Of a stretch of 64,000 nucleotides of DNA, positions 1-9,226 are shown one piece after another (position 1 is the first letter of the stretch; every line of letters begins with the position of its first letter). Source of the DNA: CAZAFL01 sp964484465 (GTDB taxonomy: Bacteria > Bacteroidota > Ignavibacteria > UBA10030 > SZUA-254); contig CAZAFL010000001.1 in the NCBI GenBank assembly GCA_964484465.1, forward strand, positions 186,001 through 250,000, given 5' to 3'. A program made the position numbers and the translations under genes. A model generated the notes under the pieces. It saw only the letters and a list, made by a program, of their open reading frames with translations. It made no database searches and had not been told where the DNA came from.

Positions 1-1602
1 AGTGCGTTCATGCATATGCTGATGAAGGAAGAGAATGCAAAATACAGAGAGCTTATCAAGAATACGCTGGCATATGACCCGGAAATTCTGAAGAGATATG
101 TTAATTTTATGAGTAACCCCGATGAGCGGACGGCGGTCGATCAATTCGGGAAAGATGGAAAATACTTCGGCGTTGCCGTGTTGATGGTGACGCTCCCGGG
201 ACTTCCGATGTTTGCGCACGGGCAAATCGAGGGGTACACGGAAAAATACGGCATGGAATACAAGCGGGCCTACTACAATGAGTCACCCGATGAGAGCCTG
301 GTTGCGAGGCACGAACGGGAAATCTTTCCGATTCTCAGCAAGCGATATCTGTTCAGCCAGGTGACAAACTTCGAATTCTTTGATGTGATTGATGAGACGG
401 GTAATGTTAATGAAAATATCTTTGCGTACTCAAACCGAAATGACAGCAACCGGGTTCTTGTTTTTTACAACAATAAGTATGCTGAAGGGCGTGGTTGGAT
501 AAGGAACTCGTGTCCGAAAGCCATTGCGATGTCGGGCACGGAGAAAAAGATTCGTTCCGCCTCATTGTGTGACGCTTTACGATTGAATAATGCGCCAGGC
601 GTATATTACATTTTTCAGGAAACAGGTTCTGGGCTGGAATTCGTTCGCGCGGGAAAGGAAATATGCGAACGCGGCTTTTACGTCGGGCTGAAAGCGTTCC
701 AGTATAATGTGTTCATGAATTTCAAAGAGGTGCAGGATACAACGGGAGATTATGGACGGCTCGCAAGTTATTTGCAGGGACGCCCTGTTCCTGACATTCA
801 ACAATCCTTGCTCGAATTACGATTACAACCCCTCCACGACACCTTGCGGCAGGTTGTGAAAGAAATTGCCAATTATTTGGCGCGTGACAAAGAAAACCTC
901 CTTCCGGTCATTGTGGAAAATTTCCGAACATTTCTCAAGAACGTCGAGTTTTCCATTCAATCTTCCCCCGACGATACGGGGAATGTTGATACATTCAGCC
1001 ACCGGCTTATTGCTTCTCGGAAATTATATATGCATATTTCTTCGAAATCCGTCCAAAACAAGAATACCATTCTGATAAACGAAAAGGACGTGATAATGCT
1101 TGCCTGTTGGCTTGTATGCGGGGGGTTCGGGAACATAAACATGTTGAGGGAAAAACACTGGCTTGAAGCAGTACAACTTCCCACAGCTTTTGCGTCGATG
1201 TTTACGGGAGATGGTACCGCCGAAGAACGTGTTGCACTTCTGCGAATATTAATTGAACACCCTCAGGATGAACCAGCGGACAGCTTGCAATTCCCGTTGA
1301 AAGTGATTCGTCCGTTGCTGGAAAATCGCAGAGTTCAGGAGTATATGTTCACCAATTTCTTTTCCGGAATCGCATATTATAATAGAGAACGATTTGAAGA
1401 GTTGCTTCGATGGAAGATTATCTTAAACATGGTCTTGACGATTGCGGCAAAGGGATTCGAAATAAAAGATACACGTGAACTTGTGACAGAAATGTCAACA
1501 CTCCAGTCCGGCATACAGGCTATTGCAGAAGCGACTGAATTTCGTTTAGAGGGTTTTAAGGAAAAGCTGTCATTCGATCATCAACCGGGTTTGAAGTCAT
1601 GA
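1..1602 (+). CDS. GH13 alpha-amylase-family protein, 3' part (5' end outside window)
   Basis: The frame is open from the first base, so the gene begins upstream and only the C-terminal ~533 residues are seen. Early residues carry the end of a GH13 TIM barrel ('DQFGKDGKYFGVAV', 'LPGLPMFAHGQIEGYTEKYG'), the part that follows the catalytic residues in amylase-family enzymes; the catalytic Asp/Glu themselves lie outside the window. The last ~330 residues are a mostly helical extension I do not recognise and that is longer than the usual GH13 C-terminal beta-sandwich. It ends 19 bp before glgC and is followed by glgA in the same direction, so a role in glycogen or maltodextrin metabolism is likely. 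The exact activity (amylase, debranching, transferase) cannot be told from this part. Confidence 0.8.
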   Translation, partial: SAFMHMLMKEENAKYRELIKNTLAYDPEILKRYVNFMSNPDERTAVDQFGKDGKYFGVAVLMVTLPGLPMFAHGQIEGYTEKYGMEYKRAYYNESPDESLVARHEREIFPILSKRYLFSQVTNFEFFDVIDETGNVNENIFAYSNRNDSNRVLVFYNNKYAEGRGWIRNSCPKAIAMSGTEKKIRSASLCDALRLNNAPGVYYIFQETGSGLEFVRAGKEICERGFYVGLKAFQYNVFMNFKEVQDTTGDYGRLASYLQGRPVPDIQQSLLELRLQPLHDTLRQVVKEIANYLARDKENLLPVIVENFRTFLKNVEFSIQSSPDDTGNVDTFSHRLIASRKLYMHISSKSVQNKNTILINEKDVIMLACWLVCGGFGNINMLREKHWLEAVQLPTAFASMFTGDGTAEERVALLRILIEHPQDEPADSLQFPLKVIRPLLENRRVQEYMFTNFFSGIAYYNRERFEELLRWKIILNMVLTIAAKGFEIKDTRELVTEMSTLQSGIQAIAEATEFRLEGFKEKLSFDHQPGLKS

Positions 1603-1621
1603 ATTCTCTTCGTGTAATGCC

Positions 1622-2911
1622 ATGGATGATATTTTAGCAATCGTGCTTGGTGGCGGTAGGGGGAGCCGTCTGTACCCTCTCACGAAACTACGTGCAAAGC
1701 CTGCGCTTCCACTTGCCGGAAAATACCGGCTGATCGACATCCCTGTGAGCAATTGCATTAACTCCGGCATTCAAAAGATTTATGTGATCACGCAATTCAA
1801 TTCCGCTTCACTCAACCAGCATATTTCCAGCACCTACCGTTTCTCGGGATTCTCCAAAGGATTTGTTCAGGTGCTTGCCGCACAGCAAACTCCCGATTCC
1901 CCCGATTGGTTTATGGGAACTGCGGATGCCGTACGCAAGAGTCTCTGGGTGATGGATTCCGTAAAGGCAGATGATTATCTCATTTTGTCGGGAGACCATC
2001 TTTACAGAATGGATTATCGGCCGTTTGTCGAACAGCACCGCAACTCAAGCGCAGACGTCACTATTTCGGTTGTGCCGATGAACGCCGAACGGGCTTCGAG
2101 CTTCGGGTTGTTGAAGATTGATGAGTCCGGAAGGATTGTCGAGTTTAAGGAAAAGCCCACACCTGATGGCCTTGACCAGCTGAAGGTGGACACGGGGATC
2201 CTGGGTCTTGACAGGGCAACTGCTGAAAAGAATCCATACATCGCATCGATGGGGATTTATCTCTTTAAACGAAAAGTTCTGGATGAACTCCTCAATAATA
2301 ATACCAGTCTCATCGACTTTGGCAAAGATGCAATCCCTTTTTCCATTCATCATTACAGCGTTCGTGCATATTTATTCAAGGGGTATTGGGAAGATATCGG
2401 TACCATTGAAACATTTTATCGGGCAAACCTGGAACTCGTCAAACAGCCGAACCCGTCATTCAGTTTTTATGATGAAGAGTTTCCTATTTATGCCCATGCC
2501 CGATTTCTTCCCCCGAGTAAAATCCTGAATGCTGATTTGAGAGATGCGATGATCTGCGACGGGTGTATTGTCAAGAGTTCGCGCGTTGTCAATTCGATCA
2601 TCGGGATCCGTTCGCGGCTTGAAAACAACTCCGTCATTGAAAATACGCTCATGATGGGAGCCGATTTCTACCAGTCGATGGACGAGCGGGATGCAGATAT
2701 AAAGGCGGGCCGTGTGCCCGTCGGTGTCGGTACCGATTCCATCATTCGCAACGCTATAATAGACAAGAATGCGCGGATCGGGAGGAGAGTCAGTATCGTT
2801 AATAAAAACAACATTCAGAACAAAGAATGCGAAAGGGAGGGCTATTCGGTTTGTTCCGGTATTGTCGTAGTCCTGAAAGGGGCAACAATTCCGGACAATG
2901 CGGTAATCTGA
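1622..2911 (+). CDS. glgC: Glucose-1-phosphate adenylyltransferase (ADP-glucose pyrophosphorylase)
   Basis: Makes ADP-glucose from glucose-1-phosphate and ATP, the committed step of bacterial glycogen synthesis, in the cytoplasm. At 429 residues it has normal length. The N-terminal nucleotidyltransferase signature is 'GGGRGSRLYPLT' at about residues 10-21, followed by 'KPALPLAGKYRLIDIPVSNC'. 'SGDHLYRMDY' (nucleotide/metal site), 'EFKEKP' and 'GIYLF' follow in the expected order. The C-terminal ~130 residues look like the left-handed beta-helix seen in this family. ATG at 1622 is the only sensible start. It lies 19 bp after the GH13 gene and 25 bp before glgA, so the three genes probably form one transcript. 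Confidence 0.97.
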   Translation: MDDILAIVLGGGRGSRLYPLTKLRAKPALPLAGKYRLIDIPVSNCINSGIQKIYVITQFNSASLNQHISSTYRFSGFSKGFVQVLAAQQTPDSPDWFMGTADAVRKSLWVMDSVKADDYLILSGDHLYRMDYRPFVEQHRNSSADVTISVVPMNAERASSFGLLKIDESGRIVEFKEKPTPDGLDQLKVDTGILGLDRATAEKNPYIASMGIYLFKRKVLDELLNNNTSLIDFGKDAIPFSIHHYSVRAYLFKGYWEDIGTIETFYRANLELVKQPNPSFSFYDEEFPIYAHARFLPPSKILNADLRDAMICDGCIVKSSRVVNSIIGIRSRLENNSVIENTLMMGADFYQSMDERDADIKAGRVPVGVGTDSIIRNAIIDKNARIGRRVSIVNKNNIQNKECEREGYSVCSGIVVVLKGATIPDNAVI

Positions 2912-2936
2912 ACTGCTTTCCCTCGGGGTTTGTACG

Positions 2937-4499
2937 ATGATATCGGTGCGACAACATGTTATCATGATAGCCTCAGAGAACGATGCGCTTATCGGAGCTA
3001 AGATTGGTGGCGTGGGGGATGTCGTTCGCAGTTTACCGAATGCGCTTACACGACACGGTTGGCGAGTAACGGTCATTATTCCTTCCTACGGATTTCTCCA
3101 TAAGAACAACCCTTCAAAGGTGGTAGCACGTGTGTCATTCCCTTTTGGCGGAAGGCAGGAAGAAGGAGTGATGTTTTCGGCTGAGGCGAAGGAACCTCAT
3201 GAGGGCGTCACACATCTTCTGTTTGACCATGACGGTATCCGTGGCGATCCTGTGTATGTGAACGACCCGCCTGATTCCCCGTTTGCACAGGATGCCGCAA
3301 AGTATGCGTTATTCTGTTCAGCGGTTGGACAGTTTTTAAAAACATTCGACCAAAAATTTGTTCTGCACCTTCACGATTGGCATTGCGGCACGTTGTTTCT
3401 GCTGAGGGAGCTTCATGGGGAATTTTCCTTTTTGAAGAACATTCATACCGTGTTCACGATTCATAACCTGGCAATTCAGGGGACGAGGCCGATGCGCGGC
3501 AATCTTTCTTCTGTGGAACAATGGTTTCCCGAATTATTCCGGACGGCGAAATGGGTTGATAACTGGAAGGATCGACGGTACACGGAACCTACGTTTACCC
3601 CTATGGAGGCGGGCATACGATGTGCAGCTAAAGTCAATACTGTGTCCCCGACGTATGCCGAGGAAATTCTTACTCCGAATGATGTTCAGAACGGCTACCA
3701 TGGCGGGGAAGGATTGGAAGATATCCTTCGCCGTGCCCACAATGAGCACCGACTCACTGGAATTCTGAATGGATGTGAATACCCGGAGCATCGAGCCATC
3801 CCGAAAATGCCATTTTCCGATTTATTCGATTTGATGTTGAAGGAAATCGAATCGGTAAACGTAAAAAATCAAAAAGGGACAGTGGAAACTTTTCGCCGTC
3901 GTCTTCAGCGATTCACATCATGCCCTCCTTCAGTCACCTTTACCAGTATCACCAGAGTGGTCGAACAAAAAATGAGATTGTTGTTTGAAGAATGTAGTAA
4001 CGGCGTCGCGGCGATTGATGAAATTATGAAAATGCTCGATGATCTGGATGGGATATACGTTATTCTCGGCAGCGGCACAGAAGATTATGAACAGTTGCTC
4101 GAACAGGCAGGCAGCAGGAGCGAGCGCCTCCTGTTCGTGAAGGGATATTCCGAGAAATTATCGCAGGCGCTGTATGCAAACGGTTCGTTGTTCGTCATGC
4201 CGAGCCTGTTTGAACCTTGCGGCATCAGCCAGATGCTTGCCATGCGCGACGGTCAGCCCTGCCTTGTTCATGCAGTGGGAGGATTACGGGATACCGTGAT
4301 GGGTGGAGTAAACGGTTTTATGTTCTACGGTACGAATTTTTGGGAAAAAGCCGACAGCCTTGTTGCGACTGCGAAGGATGCGGCGGAACGGATTATTCAT
4401 AACAAACCTTTGCTGGAGAAGATAAGAATCGAAGCTGCCAAGGCACGGTTTACATGGGATCAGAGTGCTAACAAATACATTGAATTGCTCTATTCGTGA
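2937..4499 (+). CDS. glgA: Glycogen synthase (ADP-glucose type, GT5)
   Basis: Transfers glucose from ADP-glucose to the growing alpha-1,4-glucan chain. The protein has 520 residues, slightly longer than typical GlgA. The N-terminal glycosyltransferase motif K-x-G-G is present as 'AKIGGVGDVVRSLP' (about residues 21-34), and the second Rossmann domain carries 'FVMPSLFEPCGISQMLAMR' and 'VGGLRDTV', the donor-binding region of GT5. A stretch near residues 300-345 ('ESVNVKNQKGTVETFRRRLQ') does not look like standard GlgA and accounts for the extra length. ATG at 2937 is used; an ATG at 2964 directly before 'IASENDAL' is an alternative. It is the third gene of the run that begins upstream of the window and ends at the hairpins at 4527-4583. 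Confidence 0.93.
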   Translation: MISVRQHVIMIASENDALIGAKIGGVGDVVRSLPNALTRHGWRVTVIIPSYGFLHKNNPSKVVARVSFPFGGRQEEGVMFSAEAKEPHEGVTHLLFDHDGIRGDPVYVNDPPDSPFAQDAAKYALFCSAVGQFLKTFDQKFVLHLHDWHCGTLFLLRELHGEFSFLKNIHTVFTIHNLAIQGTRPMRGNLSSVEQWFPELFRTAKWVDNWKDRRYTEPTFTPMEAGIRCAAKVNTVSPTYAEEILTPNDVQNGYHGGEGLEDILRRAHNEHRLTGILNGCEYPEHRAIPKMPFSDLFDLMLKEIESVNVKNQKGTVETFRRRLQRFTSCPPSVTFTSITRVVEQKMRLLFEECSNGVAAIDEIMKMLDDLDGIYVILGSGTEDYEQLLEQAGSRSERLLFVKGYSEKLSQALYANGSLFVMPSLFEPCGISQMLAMRDGQPCLVHAVGGLRDTVMGGVNGFMFYGTNFWEKADSLVATAKDAAERIIHNKPLLEKIRIEAAKARFTWDQSANKYIELLYS

Positions 4500-4526
4500 G
4501 ATAGCTCTCTTATCTGCGATAGATGG

Positions 4527-4583
4527 TTTTTTCCACGGGAGTTCTTCCCGGGAAAAAAAGAAACGGGCTCCGTGAGCCCGTTT
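4527..4583. terminator. Double hairpin terminator between convergent genes
   Basis: There are two adjacent hairpins between the glgA stop and the stop of the opposite-strand lipoprotein gene. The right one has a perfect 10-bp stem, AAACGGGCTC / GAGCCCGTTT, with a 3-base loop (4561-4583). Read on the minus strand it is followed by CTTTTTTTCC, a good intrinsic terminator for the lipoprotein gene. The left one (4527-4558) has CGGGA / TCCCG as its core with T6/A6 outer arms. Termination of glgA on the + strand is plausible but less clear because no T run follows the second stem. Confidence 0.75.
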
Positions 4584-4609
4584 CGAAAAGAATCGTTGTT
4601 ATCCTTGCG

Positions 4610-5425
4610 TCAATCCGCGTGACTATCGGAGTCGTGATCCAGAGTATCATGATCTCCGCTGTCATGATCTCCCTCGTCATCTTCACCGTTTTCATCCTCA
4701 TCCCTAAATACCCTGAATGAATGCCTCAGATTTTCATCTATGGTGCTCGTACTTAACGAATCGGTGGGGTCAAGCAGACTATTATTGAATCCCCTGAACC
4801 ACTTGTACGAGTTTACAGTCATAGTTGCATTCACATTGGGAGTTGCCGAATTCACCACCAGAGGCGGATGCAATTCATTTTCTTGCTCTGCATTTATCCG
4901 GCTCTTAAATGTGAACGAGACCCCGCTTCCCCCGTTTTTATAGACAAGACCGTCGATGATGATACTGTATCCCTCACCTGCAAGGAAATCGTTAAACTGC
5001 ACGCGGTCCGCCGGAGGCAATCCCTGAACATCGGCCGAATCGACGCGATGTATCCTGAATTTAATTTCCCCGTACGTGCCGTACGGTACGTTTGCCACTG
5101 AGATCGTCTGCAAGGTGCCGTTCAAATTGAGGTTCAGAATAAATGGGGCGGTTTTGAAATCGGCCTCTTCATCCTCGGCTTCGAATTTTATTTTTGCAAG
5201 TACAACCCTCGCCTGAGAGATGGTGATTGAGTCGACTCCCAACGAGGAAGCGGTGACACCCGCGTTCTGCAGAACAGAAGATGTTCCTCTGTTAAGGTAT
5301 TTTGCGTTCATCGAGATTGTCCCCGTTCCCGGGGACGTCCCGGAGTCTTTGCAGCCGGATACCGCTAAAACCATTAACGCGATTGCGGTCGATAAGATGA
5401 AAGAGAACTTGATAAATTGTTTCAT
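4610..5425 (-). CDS. Putative lipoprotein, DUF4382-like, with His/Asp-rich tail
   Basis: The 271-residue protein begins with a lipoprotein signal: a hydrophobic stretch then 'LAVSGC' with the lipobox Cys near residue 25, so it should be lipidated and face the periplasm or cell surface. The middle ('ITISQARVVLAKIKFEAE', 'FILNLNLNG', 'VPYGTYGEIKFRIHRVD') resembles the DUF4382 beta-sandwich pattern, a weak match made by eye. The last ~30 residues are almost only Asp, Glu, His, Gly and Ser ('GDHDSGDHDTLDHDSDSHAD'), a possible divalent-metal-binding tail. It sits between glgA and glgP on the opposite strand and has no obvious link to glycogen. It is probably transcribed alone from the 304-bp divergent region shared with glgP. 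Confidence 0.75.
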   Translation of the reverse strand: MKQFIKFSFILSTAIALMVLAVSGCKDSGTSPGTGTISMNAKYLNRGTSSVLQNAGVTASSLGVDSITISQARVVLAKIKFEAEDEEADFKTAPFILNLNLNGTLQTISVANVPYGTYGEIKFRIHRVDSADVQGLPPADRVQFNDFLAGEGYSIIIDGLVYKNGGSGVSFTFKSRINAEQENELHPPLVVNSATPNVNATMTVNSYKWFRGFNNSLLDPTDSLSTSTIDENLRHSFRVFRDEDENGEDDEGDHDSGDHDTLDHDSDSHAD

Positions 5426-5729
5426 ACAACACTCCGATGTTTGGTTCTGGTGGTTCGGGGGCGTGTGCGGCTACTATACTATAATCCAAAATTGCGCTAA
5501 AAAGTTTCATGGGTCTGAGTTAAAAAGCATCGTTCGATTTTAAAACAGGAAAAACAGGTAACAGTTCATATCGGCAGCATGCTATTGACTCGGTGAGTCA
5601 CCCAGCTCTCTTCAATCATATCCAGGTTTTTACCGATTTTTTCTTTGATTCCAACCATAAAAATCGTAAATTTACACGTTTTGCTCTATTCCAAATGTAA
5701 CCTTTTAGCACAATTCCGAGAATAAAGAA
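5426..5729. promoter_or_regulatory. Divergent intergenic region between lipoprotein gene and glgP
   Basis: These 304 bp separate two divergent genes and must hold both promoters. No convincing -10/-35 pair could be assigned. The one structured element is the dyad TGACTCGGTGAGTCA at 5586-5600, listed separately. Confidence 0.4.
5586..5600. promoter_or_regulatory. Perfect 6-bp inverted repeat, possible operator
   Basis: TGACTC-GGT-GAGTCA is a perfect dyad with a 3-base spacer, about 130 bp upstream of the glgP TTG start and 160 bp upstream of the lipoprotein start. The position and symmetry fit a regulator site, but a 6-bp dyad can occur by chance and no matching regulator gene is nearby. Confidence 0.25.
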
Positions 5730-7859
5730 TTGAGAAAGAAAGCCGAAAAGAATCCAGCACATATTATTAAACGTCTTCATACGCTTGCGAACAACCTTTG
5801 GTGGAGCTGGAACCCGCGGGCACAACTGATCTTTGAAGAACTTTCGCCTCTCACGTGGGAGAACACCAACCATAATCCGGTGGCGGTCCTTGCGCAGGTT
5901 TCCGAAAACGAATTGCGTGCACGGTTAGGGGACAGTGATTTCTTATCACGCTTGATACCCGTGCTTCATTCGTTTGAAATATATATAGAGAAAAAAGGGG
6001 GGTCTTCTCTAGTTCCCGGAAAAAAACATCTCCGTCCCGTCGCGTATTTTTGTGCGGAGTTCGGAATTCATGAATGTCTCCCGTTCTATTCGGGCGGACT
6101 TGGTGTTCTTGCCGGCGACCACGCAAAATCAGCCGGCGACCGCGGTATCCCTTTTGTCGGAATAGGGTTGTTTTATCGTCAGGGGTATTTTCAACAGCAT
6201 GTCGACCCAAATGGCATGCAGCAGGAAAGTTATCCGACAACAAACCCGGCAGCGATTCCTGTCGAACTGGTGAAAGAGAACGATGGCAAGCCTTTGTTGT
6301 GTAATGTTACAATCGGAAACAGCGTCGTCCATTTCCAGGGATGGCGGGTGAATGTTGGTCGTGCCGTCATTTATCTTCTCGATACTGATGTTCCCGAAAA
6401 TGAAGAGCATTTCCGTGGTTTAACAGCACTGGCGTATGGAGGCGACATGAACATGCGCATCCGGCAGGAAATTGTTCTCGGGATAGGGGGCATAAGGTTT
6501 CTGCGCGCATTGGGGATTCAACCATCTCTGTTCCATATGAATGAAGGGCACGCCGCATTTCTCACGCTTGAGCTTCTGCGTGAACACATGCTGCGTGGGT
6601 TGTCCAAAACCGAAGCTGAACAAATTGTCCGGTCAGAGTGTCTGTTCACGACACATACGCCGGTGCCGGCAGGCCACGACCGTTTTCCCGCCGACCTTAT
6701 TGAATTCACACTGCGTCCGTATGCAGACTGGATGAAGATTTCTATTGTGGAACTAATGGAATACGGCCAGGCTCCCAATGCTCAGGATAAGAGTCAGTTT
6801 ACGATGACAATTTTGGGCCTTAAACTTTCCAGTAAGGCGAATGCCGTCAGCAAAAAACACGGTGAGATTTCGCGGTTGATGTGGATAGATTTGTTTTCCG
6901 TGAAGGATGCCAGGAAAGTACCGATAGGTTATATTACCAACGGCGTTCACATGCCGAGCTGGACCTCACGAACTTCTTGGGATTTCTGGGAGCGGCATAA
7001 TTCGCACCGATGGAAGGAACACCTGAACGACCCCAAATTCTGGCAGCATGTGACAAATCCCGACATAGTTTCCGATGAAGAGCTCTGGGCGCTGCGATAC
7101 ACACTTCGCCGTGAACTCATCGAATTTATCCGGACGAAAGCACGGTACCTCCATGCGTTTGGCGGAGCGAGCGGCGAGGATGCCCTGCAGCATCTTCTCT
7201 CTTTCGATGCTCTTACGATTGGGTTTGCCCGCAGATTCGCTCCGTACAAGCGTGCACCGTTAATTTTTTCCAACTTCGAAAAAGCCGCTGAGTTGTTTAA
7301 CGATCTTCACCGCCCCGTTCAGATTATCTTCGCGGGAAAATCTCATCCCCGGGACGGGGAGGGAAAAGAATTGCTTCGCCGTATTATCGAAGTTACGCAT
7401 CAGCACCCTTTTTATGGAAAAGTGATTTTTCTTGAAAATTACGATATCAATATCGCGCGACACCTGGTTTCCGGATGCGATGTATGGTTGAATACGCCGC
7501 GCCGTCCGCTCGAAGCAAGCGGGACAAGCGGAGAAAAGATCTCCATTAATGGAGGTTTGCACCTGAGCATGCTCGACGGATGGTGGGTTGAAGCATACGA
7601 CGGAAAGAACGGCTGGGCAATCGGGAACCCGGCTCAGGAGAATCTTCCGCCGGAGGAAGTCGACCGCGCTGATGCCGATTCGCTTTACAAAATTCTTACC
7701 AACGAAGTCATTCCGTTATTTTTCGACCGGGATGCTAAAGGTATTCCCCGCAGGTGGGTTGCCCGGATGAGGCATGCAATGAGAACAATTATTCCCGTCT
7801 ATAACGCCCACCGCATGGTGGAGGAATACACAAAAAAATATTACTTTCCGTCGAAATAG
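5730..7859 (+). CDS. glgP: Alpha-glucan phosphorylase (short GT35 form)
   Basis: Phosphorolyses alpha-1,4-glucans to glucose-1-phosphate, using pyridoxal phosphate. The 709 residues match the compact bacterial 'alpha-glucan family phosphorylase' rather than the ~830-residue MalP/muscle type. Visible motifs are an N-terminal 'LANNLWWSWNPRAQ', 'YFCAEFGIHECLPFYSGGLG' (about residues 109-128), 'FHMNEGHAAF', 'FTTHTPVPAGHD', and the cofactor region 'EASGTSGEKISINGGL' in which the Lys expected to bind PLP is kept, then 'LDGWWVEAYDGKNGW'. The start is TTG at 5730: the same frame meets a stop at 5706-5708 and no ATG lies between, so TTG is the only usual start codon available. It complements glgC/glgA as the degradative arm of glycogen turnover. 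Confidence 0.95.
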   Translation: MRKKAEKNPAHIIKRLHTLANNLWWSWNPRAQLIFEELSPLTWENTNHNPVAVLAQVSENELRARLGDSDFLSRLIPVLHSFEIYIEKKGGSSLVPGKKHLRPVAYFCAEFGIHECLPFYSGGLGVLAGDHAKSAGDRGIPFVGIGLFYRQGYFQQHVDPNGMQQESYPTTNPAAIPVELVKENDGKPLLCNVTIGNSVVHFQGWRVNVGRAVIYLLDTDVPENEEHFRGLTALAYGGDMNMRIRQEIVLGIGGIRFLRALGIQPSLFHMNEGHAAFLTLELLREHMLRGLSKTEAEQIVRSECLFTTHTPVPAGHDRFPADLIEFTLRPYADWMKISIVELMEYGQAPNAQDKSQFTMTILGLKLSSKANAVSKKHGEISRLMWIDLFSVKDARKVPIGYITNGVHMPSWTSRTSWDFWERHNSHRWKEHLNDPKFWQHVTNPDIVSDEELWALRYTLRRELIEFIRTKARYLHAFGGASGEDALQHLLSFDALTIGFARRFAPYKRAPLIFSNFEKAAELFNDLHRPVQIIFAGKSHPRDGEGKELLRRIIEVTHQHPFYGKVIFLENYDINIARHLVSGCDVWLNTPRRPLEASGTSGEKISINGGLHLSMLDGWWVEAYDGKNGWAIGNPAQENLPPEEVDRADADSLYKILTNEVIPLFFDRDAKGIPRRWVARMRHAMRTIIPVYNAHRMVEEYTKKYYFPSK

Positions 7860-7891
7860 TCAGTCCTGCCGGGAATAGCAACACGCGCAAT

Positions 7892-8989
7892 CTACAATGC
7901 CTTACCAGTATTCTTGTCGAAGAAGTGCAGTTTCGATGCGTCAATATATAGCTCGAATGATTTTCCCCGCACTGGCTGAATATCTGCCGGTATCCGTGAG
8001 CTCATTTGGGATTGTGTGCCAAGAGAAAAGTAGACGAAGATTTCATTTCCCACAGGTTCAGTGACATCGACATCGACCGACACTTTTTGTGAAAACTCGT
8101 TAACCGGTCGGGCAAGGATGTGCTCCGGTCGAATCCCGAGAATGATGATTTCCTGATTCTTTACAGCGACCCGATGTTGAAGGAGCGGAGGTATCCTGAT
8201 GCTCATGCCGCTTAACGAGTGTTCGAAATGATAACCGTTGTCGTTGGAAATCTTACCCGTGAGAAAATTGATGGCCGGACTTCCGATAAAACCGGCGACA
8301 AATTGATTTGCAGGATTATTGTAGATGCTTAGAGGCGTATCGACCTGGTGAACCACACCATCCTTCATCACAACAATTCGGTCACCCATCGACATTGCCT
8401 CTATCTGGTCATGCGTTACGTATATCATGGTCATCTCAAGCCGCCTGTGCAGGCGGGATAATTCTGTTCTCATTTGAACCCTGAGGTTGGCGTCAAGGTT
8501 GCTCAGAGGCTCATCGAATAAAAATACTCTTGGGCGGCGCACAATGGCGCGGCCAAGTGCAACGCGCTGGCGCTGCCCGCCCGAAAGAGCCTTCGGTTTC
8601 CGGTCAAGAAAATCTTTAATGTCGAGGATTTCAGCTGTCTGATGTACAAGCTGCTCGATGTCCGGCTTTTTGTAATTACGCATTTTCAAGCCGAATGCCA
8701 GGTTCTCAAAAACCGACATATGCGGATAGAGGGCGTAATTCTGAAAAACCATCGCAACATCCCTGTCTTTCGGTGCTACTTCGTTGACAGGCTGGTCGTC
8801 AAAGTAAATTTTACCGTCACTTAACTGTTCGAGCCCCGCAATCAGGCGCAGTGTTGTCGATTTTCCACAGCCTGATGGTCCGACAAGGACGACGAACTCT
8901 TTATCGTTGATGAAAAGACTTACATCTCTGACAGCTGCTTTTCTGCCATCGTACGTTTTCGAAACATTCTCCAGCCGTACACTACTCAT
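7892..8989 (-). CDS. ABC transporter ATP-binding protein, MalK/UgpC (CUT1) type
   Basis: ATPase subunit of a carbohydrate-type ABC importer; 365 residues from the chosen ATG. Visible are Walker A 'GPSGCGKST' (about residues 37-45), Q-loop 'FQNYALYPHMSVFENLAFGL', signature 'LSGGQRQR', Walker B 'VFLFDEPLSNLD', H-loop 'VTHDQ', and a C-terminal regulatory region with the TOBE-like 'ILGIRPEHI'. The frame extends upstream to ATG 9055 (TTG 9058); 8989 is chosen because family members begin with the first beta strand ('MSSVRLENVSKTY'), although AAAGG about 11 bases before 9055 leaves the longer form possible. No permease or binding-protein gene is near, so it is an orphan ATPase that may serve a distant sugar importer. 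It runs convergent to glgP (32 bp apart). Confidence 0.93.
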   Translation of the reverse strand: MSSVRLENVSKTYDGRKAAVRDVSLFINDKEFVVLVGPSGCGKSTTLRLIAGLEQLSDGKIYFDDQPVNEVAPKDRDVAMVFQNYALYPHMSVFENLAFGLKMRNYKKPDIEQLVHQTAEILDIKDFLDRKPKALSGGQRQRVALGRAIVRRPRVFLFDEPLSNLDANLRVQMRTELSRLHRRLEMTMIYVTHDQIEAMSMGDRIVVMKDGVVHQVDTPLSIYNNPANQFVAGFIGSPAINFLTGKISNDNGYHFEHSLSGMSIRIPPLLQHRVAVKNQEIIILGIRPEHILARPVNEFSQKVSVDVDVTEPVGNEIFVYFSLGTQSQMSSRIPADIQPVRGKSFELYIDASKLHFFDKNTGKAL

Positions 8990-9226
8990 GAGATTATCGG
9001 TTGTGATTAAATCACCGGCTAATATACTCACTCTCTCTTCGAATCTCAAACTCATCAAAAACTTTACCTTTGATGGAAAGGCTGAATAAATATTCTAGTG
9101 TTTGCAGTTCGTATAATATTGACATTCGCCAAAAAAATAGTTACAATCTCAACGCAATCTGGTACATCCACATTTACCGCTGCCAATACATCCTTTTCAT
9201 TTATTACATCACGAAATTTCTTATAG

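Noticed and set aside
2456..3076. 206-codon minus-strand frame opposite glgC/glgA
   Set aside because: Lies fully opposite two well-supported genes and has no domain; antisense shadow.
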